Below the pieces are notes generated by a model that was not told where the DNA came from, did no database searches, and saw nothing but the letters and a program-made list of their open reading frames with translations. A program made the position numbers and the translations under genes. DNA of 64,000 nt from Jingyaoa shaoxingensis (GTDB taxonomy: Bacteria; Bacillota; Clostridia; Lachnospirales; Lachnospiraceae): the NCBI RefSeq assembly GCF_014385005.1, contig NZ_JACRSZ010000008.1, positions 117,045 through 181,044 on the forward strand, in the 5' to 3' direction. Of the stretch, positions 16,954-25,633 are shown piece after piece (position 1 is the first letter of the stretch; the number at the start of each line of letters is the position of its first letter).

Positions 16954-18978
16954 TTATTTTGTTATTTTCGCCACTGCCAGTCCGTATACTTCCAGCTTTT
17001 CTTCCCCGCTGCCATACAGCCAGGATGCTTCCTTTTCCGGTACCGGAATCTGTACCGCTTCTGTTCCAAAGTTCTGATACAGGTAATATCTGGCTTCTTT
17101 GCTTTCTCTTACGGTGATCTCCAGCGTATCTGGAATATCACCTTTTACGCCACAGCTAATTTGATTTTCTTCCAGTACTTTTTTCAGGAAATCAGCAAAA
17201 AAATCTTTGTCTGCATCAGCTGCAACATACCAGGCTCTGCCCTTTCCATATTCATTTACAGTCAGTGCCGCATATCCTGCATAGAAGTCTTTTCCGTAGG
17301 TCATCAGGCTCTTTGCTCCCCGCAGTTCCACCAGGTCACACAGGTATTTGCAGGTATAAGTCTGATCCAGCCCCAATTCGTTTCCTTCTGCCGGAACGAA
17401 GGTGTTCTCTTCCCAGTCATAGAGGCCGTCAATCTCCGTGCTGCGAATTCCCAGTACGTCCATCAATCCGTGTGGAGTACCTTCCAGATAGCAACGGTCA
17501 GTATCATCTGCGATTCCGGACCAGTAACTGGTAATCAGAGTACCGCCATTCTCTACAAAGGTACATACTTTTTCTGCAAATCCTTCTTTGAACATATAGA
17601 CCATCGGCAGAACCAGTATTTTATATTTTTCCACATCACAGGTCTGATCAATGAGATCCACACTGATGCCCTGTTTACGGAATCCCCTGTAATACTTCAG
17701 TAAGTTTTCCAGATAATGCAGTCCTTTATTTCTTGGCCCCTGGCTGTCTTCCATCGCCCACTGGCTGTCCCAGTCGTAGATCATAGCTACCGGACTGTCC
17801 ATGGTGGTTCCAGCCAGTTCCTTCAGTTCTTTTAAGGTTGCTCCCACCTTGGATACTTCTTTGAAGACTCTGGTGTCATTGCCTCCATAATGATCAATGA
17901 CTGCTCCATGGAACTTCTCAGAAGCGCCGCGGCTCTGACGGATCTGAAAATACAGTGCACCTTCCCCTCCATGGGCAATTGCCTGCATGGACTGAGCAAA
18001 AAGCATACCCGGTTTCTTTAACTTGCTGACACTCTGCCAGTTAGTAGAAGTCGGACAGGATTCCATCTGGAAAAATGGTTTGCCCTTCAGGGAACGCATC
18101 AGATCATGGCACATTCCATTATCATAAGCAGTATCAATCACTGCCTCTTTATGCCAGGTCGGATAGGTATCCCAGGATACCACATCGATCTCTTTTGCAA
18201 TCTTAAAGTAATCCAGACTTCCAAAGTAATGCATCAGGTTGGCTGTCGTTGGAAGATCACTTCCGCCATCACGAACCGCTGCAATCTCTGCATGAATAAA
18301 ATCTGCGGTCTGATGTGTCACAAACCGTTTCCAATCCAGATTCAGTGCATGAAGCTGTGTCTCACCGATCTTAGACGGTGCTTCAATCTGATTAAAGCTG
18401 TTATAAGTATGGCTCCAGAAGGTGGTGCACCAACGGTCATTCAGATTCTCAATGGTCTGATATTTTTTCTTCAGCCATTTGCGGAACGCATCCTGGCACA
18501 GCGGACAGTAACATTCTCCGCCATATTCATTGGAAATGTGCCACAGAATCACGCCTGGATGTGTAGCTACTTCCTGCGCCAGTTTTTTATTAATCGTATG
18601 TACTTTTTCTCTGTATACCGGAGAGGTATAACAGTGATTGTGACGGAAACCAAAATGATTTCTGTGACCGGTCTCATCCACACGAAGTACCTCCGGATAC
18701 TTATCCGCCATCCATTTCGGACGCGCCCCGGACGGAGTAGCCAGGATCGTACTGATCCCTCTCTGATACAGCTTATCAATGATCTCTTTCAGCCATTCCA
18801 AATGAAATACTCCTTCTTCCGGTTCCAGTGTGGACCAGGAAAAAATGCCAAGGCTGACGACGTTACAGCCGGATTCCTCCAGCATATCCAGATCCTTTGC
18901 CAGGATATCCGGGCGCTTCAGCCACTGTTCCGGATTGTAGTCGCCGCCATGAAGTAATTTATCCGTTCTAAATTCCAT
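16954..18978 (-). CDS. Beta-galactosidase, glycoside hydrolase family 42
   Basis: A 674-residue cytoplasmic enzyme that releases terminal beta-linked galactose. The TIM barrel begins with LLHGGDYNPEQW; the acid/base Glu is in WHISNEYGG (about residue 150) and the nucleophile Glu in FFQMESCPTSTNW (about residue 307). A trimerisation domain (VAMIYDWDSQWAMEDSQG) and a small C-terminal domain follow. A cysteine cluster CYCPLCQ just after the acid/base site matches the zinc site of GH42 enzymes. It is the last gene of the operon binding protein - permeases - TraX - GH42, so the imported sugar is probably a short beta-galactoside. No signal peptide is present. Confidence 0.93.
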   Translation of the reverse strand: MEFRTDKLLHGGDYNPEQWLKRPDILAKDLDMLEESGCNVVSLGIFSWSTLEPEEGVFHLEWLKEIIDKLYQRGISTILATPSGARPKWMADKYPEVLRVDETGHRNHFGFRHNHCYTSPVYREKVHTINKKLAQEVATHPGVILWHISNEYGGECYCPLCQDAFRKWLKKKYQTIENLNDRWCTTFWSHTYNSFNQIEAPSKIGETQLHALNLDWKRFVTHQTADFIHAEIAAVRDGGSDLPTTANLMHYFGSLDYFKIAKEIDVVSWDTYPTWHKEAVIDTAYDNGMCHDLMRSLKGKPFFQMESCPTSTNWQSVSKLKKPGMLFAQSMQAIAHGGEGALYFQIRQSRGASEKFHGAVIDHYGGNDTRVFKEVSKVGATLKELKELAGTTMDSPVAMIYDWDSQWAMEDSQGPRNKGLHYLENLLKYYRGFRKQGISVDLIDQTCDVEKYKILVLPMVYMFKEGFAEKVCTFVENGGTLITSYWSGIADDTDRCYLEGTPHGLMDVLGIRSTEIDGLYDWEENTFVPAEGNELGLDQTYTCKYLCDLVELRGAKSLMTYGKDFYAGYAALTVNEYGKGRAWYVAADADKDFFADFLKKVLEENQISCGVKGDIPDTLEITVRESKEARYYLYQNFGTEAVQIPVPEKEASWLYGSGEEKLEVYGLAVAKITK

Positions 18979-19005
18979 AATTTCTCCTTTATAATGTCAT
19001 CACCC

Positions 19006-19770
19006 TTACGTCAGATATCTTCCAACTGCACCTAATACCAGCAAATGCAGGGGATAAAACGTGTAATATACATATTTCGGTATCCGGTTTTTCCGTTCTC
19101 CGTTATAACACCAGATGCCATAGAATGCGATCGGCCCTGTCACATACATCAGACTGATCATGCAGCCAAGTATGGTTTTTAACACATTTCTGGTATCAAA
19201 TACATAGAACACAGCCACCAAAAGTACCATACACAGCCCGTATTCTGCCCGGATCATGCTGACCCAGATCACCGCTGCCAGCACTACCAGCACGCGAACC
19301 AGTGTTCTTGCTGTTCCAGACATCTCTTTGAACATATCCAGGCATTTCAGCATCATCAGGCAAATACAGGTTCCGATCAGTGCATTCTGACTGGACATAT
19401 CCAGAAGCTTTCCGCTCATAGCCCAGTCATAAGGGATCTCACTGATTAATGCAGTTACTCCCATTGCCAGCAGATACTTCCGGTAATCTGATGTATTTTG
19501 AAACCCTTCCACCAGCAGAAATGCGAATACCGGTATTGCCATGCCGCCGATGAGCTGCATCACCGATCCCATCCCTGCCAGTGTCATCAAATGGGAATTC
19601 TGTGCCATGGCCTCATTTAATCCGGCCTGTGTATACTGATCCAGATGAATCAGTCCCTTTTCAATAATCACAATTCCTATGGACTGAATCAGCATGACGA
19701 TACAGGCAAACATCTTCAGCCCATCAGCTGTAATATCCGGTGTCTTCCAGACAAACTCTCTTCTTCCCAT
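19006..19770 (-). CDS. TraX-family membrane protein
   Basis: A 254-residue integral membrane protein with about seven spans. The TraX family includes the F-pilin N-acetylase; chromosomal Firmicute members are thought to be acyltransferases. Family marks are AIPVFAFLLVEGFQNTSDYRKYL and ALISEIPYDWA. The usual N-terminal MLIDHIG reads MLIQSIG, so the conserved Asp-His pair is not present. It lies 16 bases downstream of the permease and 27 bases upstream of the GH42 gene, so it is part of the galactoside operon, not of a conjugative element. A role in modifying sugar or cell surface is inference only. Confidence 0.8.
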   Translation of the reverse strand: MGRREFVWKTPDITADGLKMFACIVMLIQSIGIVIIEKGLIHLDQYTQAGLNEAMAQNSHLMTLAGMGSVMQLIGGMAIPVFAFLLVEGFQNTSDYRKYLLAMGVTALISEIPYDWAMSGKLLDMSSQNALIGTCICLMMLKCLDMFKEMSGTARTLVRVLVVLAAVIWVSMIRAEYGLCMVLLVAVFYVFDTRNVLKTILGCMISLMYVTGPIAFYGIWCYNGERKNRIPKYVYYTFYPLHLLVLGAVGRYLT

Positions 19771-19786
19771 TTCAATGCTCCTAATC

Positions 19787-20641
19787 TTAACCTTTTACTG
19801 CTCCTCCGGTGATTCCTTCCACATAGAACTTCTGCATAATCATGAACAGAATGGAAATCGGAATAGATACCAGCACACCACCTGCACAGAACTGGGTAAA
19901 ATAAGAATTAATCAGACTCTTATCCAGCATCTTGTACAGACCAATGGCAACGGTATACTTGGAAGAAATACCTGCATTTAAAATCATCTTTGCGTATACA
20001 AAGTCCATCCACGGTACCAGGAAACTGCTGATTACCGTATAGACTACGATCGGACGGCTCATCGGCAATACGATCTGAAAAAAGATTCTTGCCTCGCTGC
20101 AGCCATCGATTCTGGCTGCTTCGCAGAGTGCTCTCGGTACCGTATCAAAGAATCCTTTTGCAATCAGATACCCCAGTCCTGAGGATGCGGAATATACCAT
20201 AATCAGTCCGACATAGCTATTAGTCAGATTGAAAGATTTCAGTGTAAAATATACTGCGATCATAGCCAGCATACCTGGAAACAGGTTCAGGATAACTGCC
20301 ATGTTCATCAGTGGTTTTCTCATCTTAAAACGCATCATGGAAGTAGCATATGCTACCATCAATACAAACATGGTAGAGATTACACAGGTAAAGCATGCAA
20401 TGATAAAAGTATTTAAAAACCATTGTGGAAACTGTGATACAGAGTCCGGATGGAACAGCTTCTGATAATTCACAATGCTCCATTCCTTCGGGAAAAAAGT
20501 ACTGGTATTCATTCCGCTGTAGGCACTAAAGGAAGTGCACACCAGCCAGATAATCGGAATCAGCCAGAATAAAGCCAACACCGCAATGAGTCCGTTATGC
20601 AGTACAATTGAAGATGTACGACTGTCTTTCATCTTTTTCAT
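19787..20641 (-). CDS. Carbohydrate ABC transporter permease (MalG/GanQ type)
   Basis: A 284-residue CUT1 permease with six spans; the EAA loop that docks the ATPase reads EAARIDGCSEARIFFQIVLPMSRP near residue 185 (20-residue EAA core visible). The C-terminus FYVEGITGGAVKG is typical of MalG-like subunits. Its ATG overlaps the stop of the partner permease by one base. Together with the upstream permease and binding protein it imports an oligosaccharide, most likely a beta-galactoside given the GH42 gene. Confidence 0.9.
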   Translation of the reverse strand: MKKMKDSRTSSIVLHNGLIAVLALFWLIPIIWLVCTSFSAYSGMNTSTFFPKEWSIVNYQKLFHPDSVSQFPQWFLNTFIIACFTCVISTMFVLMVAYATSMMRFKMRKPLMNMAVILNLFPGMLAMIAVYFTLKSFNLTNSYVGLIMVYSASSGLGYLIAKGFFDTVPRALCEAARIDGCSEARIFFQIVLPMSRPIVVYTVISSFLVPWMDFVYAKMILNAGISSKYTVAIGLYKMLDKSLINSYFTQFCAGGVLVSIPISILFMIMQKFYVEGITGGAVKG

Positions 20642-22101
20642 TATTGGTATGTACCCTCCTTATCTCCTTTGATCATCCGGTTAAATGCAACCAGTGTGAA
20701 GACTGCACAGATGATAAACACAATGATACCAATGGCGGATGCCATCTTGTAGTTGTAGTAGTCCTGAGTCAGACGGAACAGCCATGTTACCAGAAGATCT
20801 ACTTCTTTTGCCTGTGAATTGGCCATTGCCTGATTCGTTGTGGTGTATACATCCTGTGTCAGCAGGTAAATAACGTTAAAGTTGTTGATATTTTTTACAA
20901 AGTCAGTAATCAGTGCCGGTCCGGTTACAAACAGCAGATACGGCATAGTGATTTTCCGAAAAATCTGGAACTTGGTCGCACCGTCCACTCTGGCACTTTC
21001 CAACTGGTCAGACGGCAGGTTCATCAGCACACCGGTAGCAATCAGCATCTGATACGGTACACCAATCCAGATATTAATCAGAATGATCATAACGTGTGCC
21101 CAGCCCGGAGCAGATAAGAACGGAATATAACTGGTAGATACCAGACCAATACTTCTCAGGAATCCGGTCAGTCCGATCGTATTGCAGATGGTATTGACAA
21201 TACCACCGTTTGAGAAGAAGTTACGTACCAGAAGCAGGGATACGAACTGTGGTACTGCAATCGTTACGATAAATAAAGTTCTCCACATCTTCGGCCATCT
21301 GGTTTTCTTACTATTCAGTAACAGGGAAAGTAAGATACCGCCAATGTATGTGGTGAAGGTTGCAAAAAATGCCCACACAAGCGTCCATCCCAGAACTCGC
21401 ACAAACGCATATCCGAATGTGGTGGTCAGTCCGCCACCACCAAACAGGCTGATAAAGTTATTCAGTCCCACCCAGGAGAAAAGTTCCGTAGGAGGCATAT
21501 GCTGCTGATCGTAATTGGTAAATGCCACAAAGATCAGAAGCAAAATCGGAATCAGTGTAAAAATAACGACTCCAAGAACCGGAAGCGTTAACAGTGTAAT
21601 ATGAAACTTCTCTTCTACTAATGATTTCAAATCTTCCCGGAAAGTATTGATATGCTGTCCTTCTTCTTCCATTTTCTGGAGAACATAGGCATTTATTATA
21701 TTTTTAAACCAGACCACTGCAGCTGCCAGCCACACAACAAAACTGAATAATGAAAATAACAGAATCGTAAACGAGTTATCGTAATTATTAAATTCACTTT
21801 TCATCGTCTTCATATTAAAGACTTTTTCCATCTTTACAGTACCAAGACTGCCAATCTTCGGTACATACTGCATAGCAAATTTTACAGTAAATGCAATGAT
21901 CGCGATTTCCAGAATCGTCATCAAAACTGCTTTTACATACTGCTTACGCTTTGCATATCCCGCGCCCATCCAGAGCAGAGACAATTTGACAAACGCATCA
22001 CCTTTTACAACCGCTGTACCAAAGTCTCTGAAAAAGCTTCCGATAGCCTTCCCCAAACTTCCAACGGCTGATGCTGCAGAATTTTTCTCCTGTGCTGCCA
22101 T
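20641..22101 (-). CDS. Carbohydrate ABC transporter permease (MalF/GanP type)
   Basis: A 486-residue permease with an N-terminal extension of two spans before the core, like MalF and GanP. The EAA-type loop is ESARVDGATKFQIFRKI (near residue 385). I start it at 22101 because GGAGG lies 6-10 bases before this ATG; the longer frame from 22143 overlaps an intercistronic hairpin. It is the membrane partner of the GanQ-type permease. Confidence 0.9.
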   Translation of the reverse strand: MAAQEKNSAASAVGSLGKAIGSFFRDFGTAVVKGDAFVKLSLLWMGAGYAKRKQYVKAVLMTILEIAIIAFTVKFAMQYVPKIGSLGTVKMEKVFNMKTMKSEFNNYDNSFTILLFSLFSFVVWLAAAVVWFKNIINAYVLQKMEEEGQHINTFREDLKSLVEEKFHITLLTLPVLGVVIFTLIPILLLIFVAFTNYDQQHMPPTELFSWVGLNNFISLFGGGGLTTTFGYAFVRVLGWTLVWAFFATFTTYIGGILLSLLLNSKKTRWPKMWRTLFIVTIAVPQFVSLLLVRNFFSNGGIVNTICNTIGLTGFLRSIGLVSTSYIPFLSAPGWAHVMIILINIWIGVPYQMLIATGVLMNLPSDQLESARVDGATKFQIFRKITMPYLLFVTGPALITDFVKNINNFNVIYLLTQDVYTTTNQAMANSQAKEVDLLVTWLFRLTQDYYNYKMASAIGIIVFIICAVFTLVAFNRMIKGDKEGTYQ

Positions 22102-22132
22102 TCCTTTTCCTCCATTTTTCTCTTTCCTTAAA

Positions 22133-22166
22133 ATAGCCCACATGCACTTTCACGCATATGGGCCAT
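22133..22166 (-). terminator. Intercistronic hairpin between binding protein and permease
   Basis: On minus, ATGGCCCATATGC pairs with GCATGTGGGCTAT and is followed by only four T. This type of weak terminator after a binding-protein gene lowers downstream expression so that the binding protein is in excess. Confidence 0.65.
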
Positions 22167-22228
22167 TTGTATGTTCTTATCGATTCATCAGCATATTCAC
22201 ATATTCTGATCGTCTGACACAATATGCA

Positions 22229-23494
22229 TTACTCTACAGAAGCAGTCACACCTTCTACCAGGTTATCCAGTGCTTCCTGAATTGCTGCATCATCATCTGC
22301 TGCCAGAGTTCCCTGTGCAATCAACTCACCGAATGTCTGAGACGGATCCCAGTATTTTCCGCCTACCTTCTGTGCCTGCGCATATTCAGACTGCTGTGCC
22401 AGCGCTGAAAGTGCAATATTTTCTTTGATCGCATCAGATGCACCTACATTTTTATTGGATGGACCACTTTCACGTTCATCAAAGAACTTCTGCTGAGCTT
22501 CTTCATTTGACAGATAATCAGCGAGAAGCACTGCCCATCCTGAATTTTCAGAATATCCGTTTACACCAATATATTTGTAACCTGCTACAGATCCCTGTTG
22601 AACTTCCTGATCACCTACTGTGAAAGTCGGAAGCTTGGTTGCTGCATATCCGTCTCCGAATACTTCCTGTGCTGTCATGGCATCCCATGTACCGGATACG
22701 CATGCTACAAGATTACCGGATGCCAGCTGATTTGAGATATCACCATCCGCAATTGCCATAAATGCAGGACTGCCTGAGATAGCCAGCATACCTTTTACCA
22801 CGTCCACACCGGTATATCCGTCTGCGCTGGTACCGTTCCAGTCGATTGCAGTTGTTCCGTCATCATTTAACGCTGTGGTAAATCCTGCACCATAGAAGAA
22901 GGAGGCATTATACCATCCTGATGCCAATGTCATACCTACTTTCTTTCCTGCTGCATCGGCGGCTTCCAGAAGACTGCTCCAGCTTGCCACATCTTCTTCA
23001 CTGAGAACAGATGCATCATAATACAGAAAATATCCGTTATCTGCTGCTCTTGGGAATGCATACAGTCCGCCATCGATGGTTGCTGCATCAATAGAACCTT
23101 CCACATTAGCATCTTTCACATCATCAAGAGTTTTTCCTGCCATCTGAAGTACTTCTGCGTAATCATCCAGTTTCAGAAGTGCACCTGCTTTTATCAGATC
23201 AGTAATCTGGTCATCTGCAAATGCATAGACATCAGCAGCTGCTTCTACGTCAGTTAAAACGGTATCCTTGGCTGTGGATTCAGATTCTACACCGATCTGA
23301 ATATCAAATGTCTGATCTGGGTAAGCTGCCTGGAAATTATCTGTCAGTTCTTTTAACAATGTCTGATCTTCCTCTGCACCCCATACAGTTAAACTGATTG
23401 TCTCATCCTCTGCACTTACCAGTGTTCCAAAGGATACTGCCATTGCTGCTGCCATTACCGGCAACATTACTTTTTTCACGGATTTCTTCATCAT
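22229..23494 (-). CDS. Extracellular sugar-binding protein of the galactoside importer
   Basis: A 421-residue type-1 extracellular solute-binding protein (maltose-binding superfamily). Residues 1-28 form a signal peptide ending GTLVSAEDE. There is no cysteine in or after it, so the usual lipoprotein anchor of Gram-positive binding proteins is absent. Family strands such as ISLTVWGAEEDQTLLKEL and the C-terminal hinge helices are clear. It is the first gene of the operon, driven by the promoter at 23606-23634 and overlapped by a LacI-type operator. Two ATG codons (23494, 23491) follow the AGGAGG site; either may be used. Confidence 0.9.
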   Translation of the reverse strand: MMKKSVKKVMLPVMAAAMAVSFGTLVSAEDETISLTVWGAEEDQTLLKELTDNFQAAYPDQTFDIQIGVESESTAKDTVLTDVEAAADVYAFADDQITDLIKAGALLKLDDYAEVLQMAGKTLDDVKDANVEGSIDAATIDGGLYAFPRAADNGYFLYYDASVLSEEDVASWSSLLEAADAAGKKVGMTLASGWYNASFFYGAGFTTALNDDGTTAIDWNGTSADGYTGVDVVKGMLAISGSPAFMAIADGDISNQLASGNLVACVSGTWDAMTAQEVFGDGYAATKLPTFTVGDQEVQQGSVAGYKYIGVNGYSENSGWAVLLADYLSNEEAQQKFFDERESGPSNKNVGASDAIKENIALSALAQQSEYAQAQKVGGKYWDPSQTFGELIAQGTLAADDDAAIQEALDNLVEGVTASVE

Positions 23495-23580
23495 TCTTTC
23501 CTCCTGATATTCTTTTCAAGCTGCGCATATGTAATTATTACTGTTATAATTACTGTTGTCGTCACAGCGCATTTTAAGTT

Positions 23581-23598
23581 TGCGCAACCGCTTGTTCA
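23581..23598. promoter_or_regulatory. LacI-type operator at the transport promoter
   Basis: TGCGCAACCGCTTGTTCA, an imperfect palindrome centred on CG, sits just downstream of the -10 box, about +1 to +20 of the transcript. Matching sites lie at 23710-23726 and 24833-24850. Confidence 0.75.
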
Positions 23599-23605
23599 TG
23601 TTTTT

Positions 23606-23634
23606 AGTATATTAAATAGTCACCTTATTGTCAA
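23606..23634 (-). promoter_or_regulatory. Sigma-A promoter of the galactoside operon
   Basis: On minus: TTGACA (23634-23629), 17-base spacer, TATACT (23611-23606). The leader before the ATG is about 105 bases. Confidence 0.8.
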
Positions 23635-23709
23635 TTGTTCACTATTCTCTAATTTTTACTCATTTTTTATTGCATATTGCACAATTATCTTTTCATGTTA
23701 TTTTGTTTT

Positions 23710-23726
23710 TGCGCAATCGATTGTTC
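23710..23726. promoter_or_regulatory. Upstream LacI-type operator
   Basis: TGCGCAATCGATTGTTC, the second match to the same palindrome, 129 bases from the operator at the promoter, a distance that would allow looping. Confidence 0.65.
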
Positions 23727-23761
23727 TTTACTGTTTGTCACGTAACTTTACGTTTTCAACA

Positions 23762-23799
23762 AAAAAGAGCATCTCGTACATTTCTGCACGTTATGCTCC
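23762..23799 (-). terminator. Terminator of the LacI-family gene
   Basis: On minus GGAGCAT...ATGCTC closes a hairpin followed by six T, 10 bases after the regulator stop. Confidence 0.75.
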
Positions 23800-23809
23800 A
23801 TGATGTCCG

Positions 23810-24817
23810 TTACTGCGTTGACTCCCGCAGCACGACCTGATAATTTAATGGCTGTGTCTCTTCCTCTGTCTCTTCGCCCATCATCTTTAACAGCTTCTCT
23901 GCTGCCATTTTTCCCAGTCTGACCGTATCGAACTTCACACTAGTAATCGGTGGATTATTGTATTCCAGACTCTTACTGTCATACAGGCTTGCCACCCGTA
24001 CCTGAGACGGAATCGGAATCTTCCGTTCTCTCAGGCTTCCGATGCACATGCTGCAGATGGCATCGTCCATACACAAAATTCCATCTTCCCCCTGTTCCAG
24101 GGCCTGTTTTACAGCCTCTGAGACCTTTGTCTGATTCTCGCAGTTCATAAAGATCATGTCTTCATTTACCAGCCTGCCTGTTTTTTTATGAGCTTGCAGA
24201 TATCCCTTATATCGGCTCTCTGTCACACTGAATGACTGATTGCCACCCAAAAGTGCCAGTTTCTGTACGCCTTTCATCAGCATAATGCTGGTCAGTTCTT
24301 TGCTGGCTTCCAGGTTCTTGTTGTCCACATAGGTAATCTGTGGATCTTCTTCCGGTCCAATAACCACAAATGGTTCCTTACAGCTTTTCAGATAATCCTG
24401 CGCCATGGAATGCTCTACTGCACGGCTCAGGATCATACCATCCACTTTTCGATTCGCCTCTAACCTCTGAATCTGGGACAGGTCATCTCCGTCTATCATA
24501 GAAATAATCACATCATAGTCATGACCGGATGCCACCTCGCAGATTCCCTGCATACAGTCCTTAAAAAAAGGAAATTCTGTCACTGCATAATCCTTTGGCA
24601 GCAGCAGCGCCAGATTAAAAGTTTTCTTCTGTGCCAATCCCTTTGCCATCACATTCGGACGGTAGTCATGCTTCTCAATAAACTCTAATACTCTTTCCCT
24701 TGTAGCCTGCCCAATACGCCCTTTTCCTGAAATTGCGCGAGATACTGTAGTCTTACTGACCCCCAGTTCTCTGGCAATATCATCAATCGTATAGACTTTC
24801 TTCTCTTCTGTTTCCAT
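23810..24817 (-). CDS. LacI-family transcriptional repressor of the galactoside operon
   Basis: A 335-residue repressor: helix-turn-helix at residues 9-30 (YTIDDIARELGVSKTTVSRA), the hinge helix around YRPNVMAKGLAQ, then a periplasmic-binding-like sugar domain (NLALLLPKDYAV, VDGMILSRAV, YDSKSLEYNNPPITSV). It lies just upstream of the binding-protein operon on the same strand with its own terminator. Operators of one sequence type occur at the operon promoter, 129 bases upstream of it, and in this gene's own promoter, so it probably represses both the operon and itself, with a galactoside-derived inducer. Confidence 0.9.
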   Translation of the reverse strand: METEEKKVYTIDDIARELGVSKTTVSRAISGKGRIGQATRERVLEFIEKHDYRPNVMAKGLAQKKTFNLALLLPKDYAVTEFPFFKDCMQGICEVASGHDYDVIISMIDGDDLSQIQRLEANRKVDGMILSRAVEHSMAQDYLKSCKEPFVVIGPEEDPQITYVDNKNLEASKELTSIMLMKGVQKLALLGGNQSFSVTESRYKGYLQAHKKTGRLVNEDMIFMNCENQTKVSEAVKQALEQGEDGILCMDDAICSMCIGSLRERKIPIPSQVRVASLYDSKSLEYNNPPITSVKFDTVRLGKMAAEKLLKMMGEETEEETQPLNYQVVLRESTQ

Positions 24818-24832
24818 AACAACACCCCAATT

Positions 24833-24850
24833 TACGCAACCGTTTGTTCA
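24833..24850. promoter_or_regulatory. LacI-type operator at the regulator's own promoter
   Basis: TACGCAACCGTTTGTTCA, third copy of the palindrome, between the -10 box and the ATG of the LacI-family gene. Confidence 0.7.
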
Positions 24851-24859
24851 TTACTGATA

Positions 24860-24888
24860 AGCATAACAAATTGAGGCTTGAATAACAA
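24860..24888 (-). promoter_or_regulatory. Promoter of the LacI-family gene
   Basis: On minus: TTGTTA (24888-24883), 17-base spacer, TATGCT (24865-24860), with the operator at 24833-24850 just downstream. Confidence 0.65.
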
Positions 24889-24892
24889 GTGG

Positions 24893-25435
24893 TTATTTCA
24901 CCCCATAATACTTTTTGAATATTTCCAAATACTCCTGCTCTACTTCTCCAAATGGCTGCACGGTATAATCCAGTTCAAAATGAAGTTCCGGAGCTTCTCC
25001 TCCCTGTGGTTCATCCAGCAATTTCGTCATATCATACCATAACAGGTCATCATCAATTTCTTTTATCTGTTTTTGTTCTTCTGCTGTCAGATCTGTACCA
25101 AGATATCTGGTGTAGACCATACTCAGAAGTGTCTCTTCCTGACAGATATACTCCTGCATCGTCTGCTTAAAAGGACGTGGCACATCAGACATGTAACATT
25201 CACTGGCATCATGAAGAAGACAGGCCAGCACGATTCGGTCAGAAAGTCCACGTCCTGCTGCCTCTTTTGCACAACAAATACAATGCTGTCCCACTGACCA
25301 GAACGTGGTCACATGCCCGTTTCCGCGGCACAAAAGAGATAACGCATGTGCAATATCTTCAATAACGATTCTCTCCGGATCCGGATGTACCGGATCAAAA
25401 TGTTTTCTGGTGTAAGTTGTAATATAACTGCTCAT
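24893..25435 (-). CDS. HD-domain phosphohydrolase (YfbR-like)
   Basis: A 180-residue HD-superfamily protein. The metal ligands are visible as His in SVGQHC, the HD pair in LACLLHDASECYMSD, and a late Asp in IKEIDDDLLWYD. The layout resembles YfbR, a 5'-deoxynucleotidase, and phage-like relatives of about this length. It acts in the cytoplasm on a nucleotide, by family knowledge. The gene is alone on its strand, separated from the LacI-family gene by that gene's promoter. Confidence 0.8.
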   Translation of the reverse strand: MSSYITTYTRKHFDPVHPDPERIVIEDIAHALSLLCRGNGHVTTFWSVGQHCICCAKEAAGRGLSDRIVLACLLHDASECYMSDVPRPFKQTMQEYICQEETLLSMVYTRYLGTDLTAEEQKQIKEIDDDLLWYDMTKLLDEPQGGEAPELHFELDYTVQPFGEVEQEYLEIFKKYYGVK

Positions 25436-25562
25436 GATATGTTTTCTCCTTCTGCAACATGATTCACTATAGTTTTTATTGTACAGAAAATATCCTCATG
25501 AATCAAGTCACCCAGTGAACAGTAAAAGAGTGTCCAATTCGGTACAGAATAGATCAGAAAGA

Positions 25563-25591
25563 TTGTTTTTATATCATAAAAATGTTATGAT
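25563..25591 (+). promoter_or_regulatory. Promoter of the MATE gene
   Basis: TTGTTT (25563-25568), 17-base spacer, TATGAT (25586-25591), about 40 bases before the start codon. Confidence 0.55.
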
Positions 25592-25633
25592 CGTGTTGTA
25601 TAAAATTGTAAAAAAGATTTGAGGATAAATATT

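Noticed and set aside
18106-18957. Plus-strand ORF opposite the GH42 gene
   Set aside because: Shadow frame; the GH42 catalytic motifs on the other strand are decisive.
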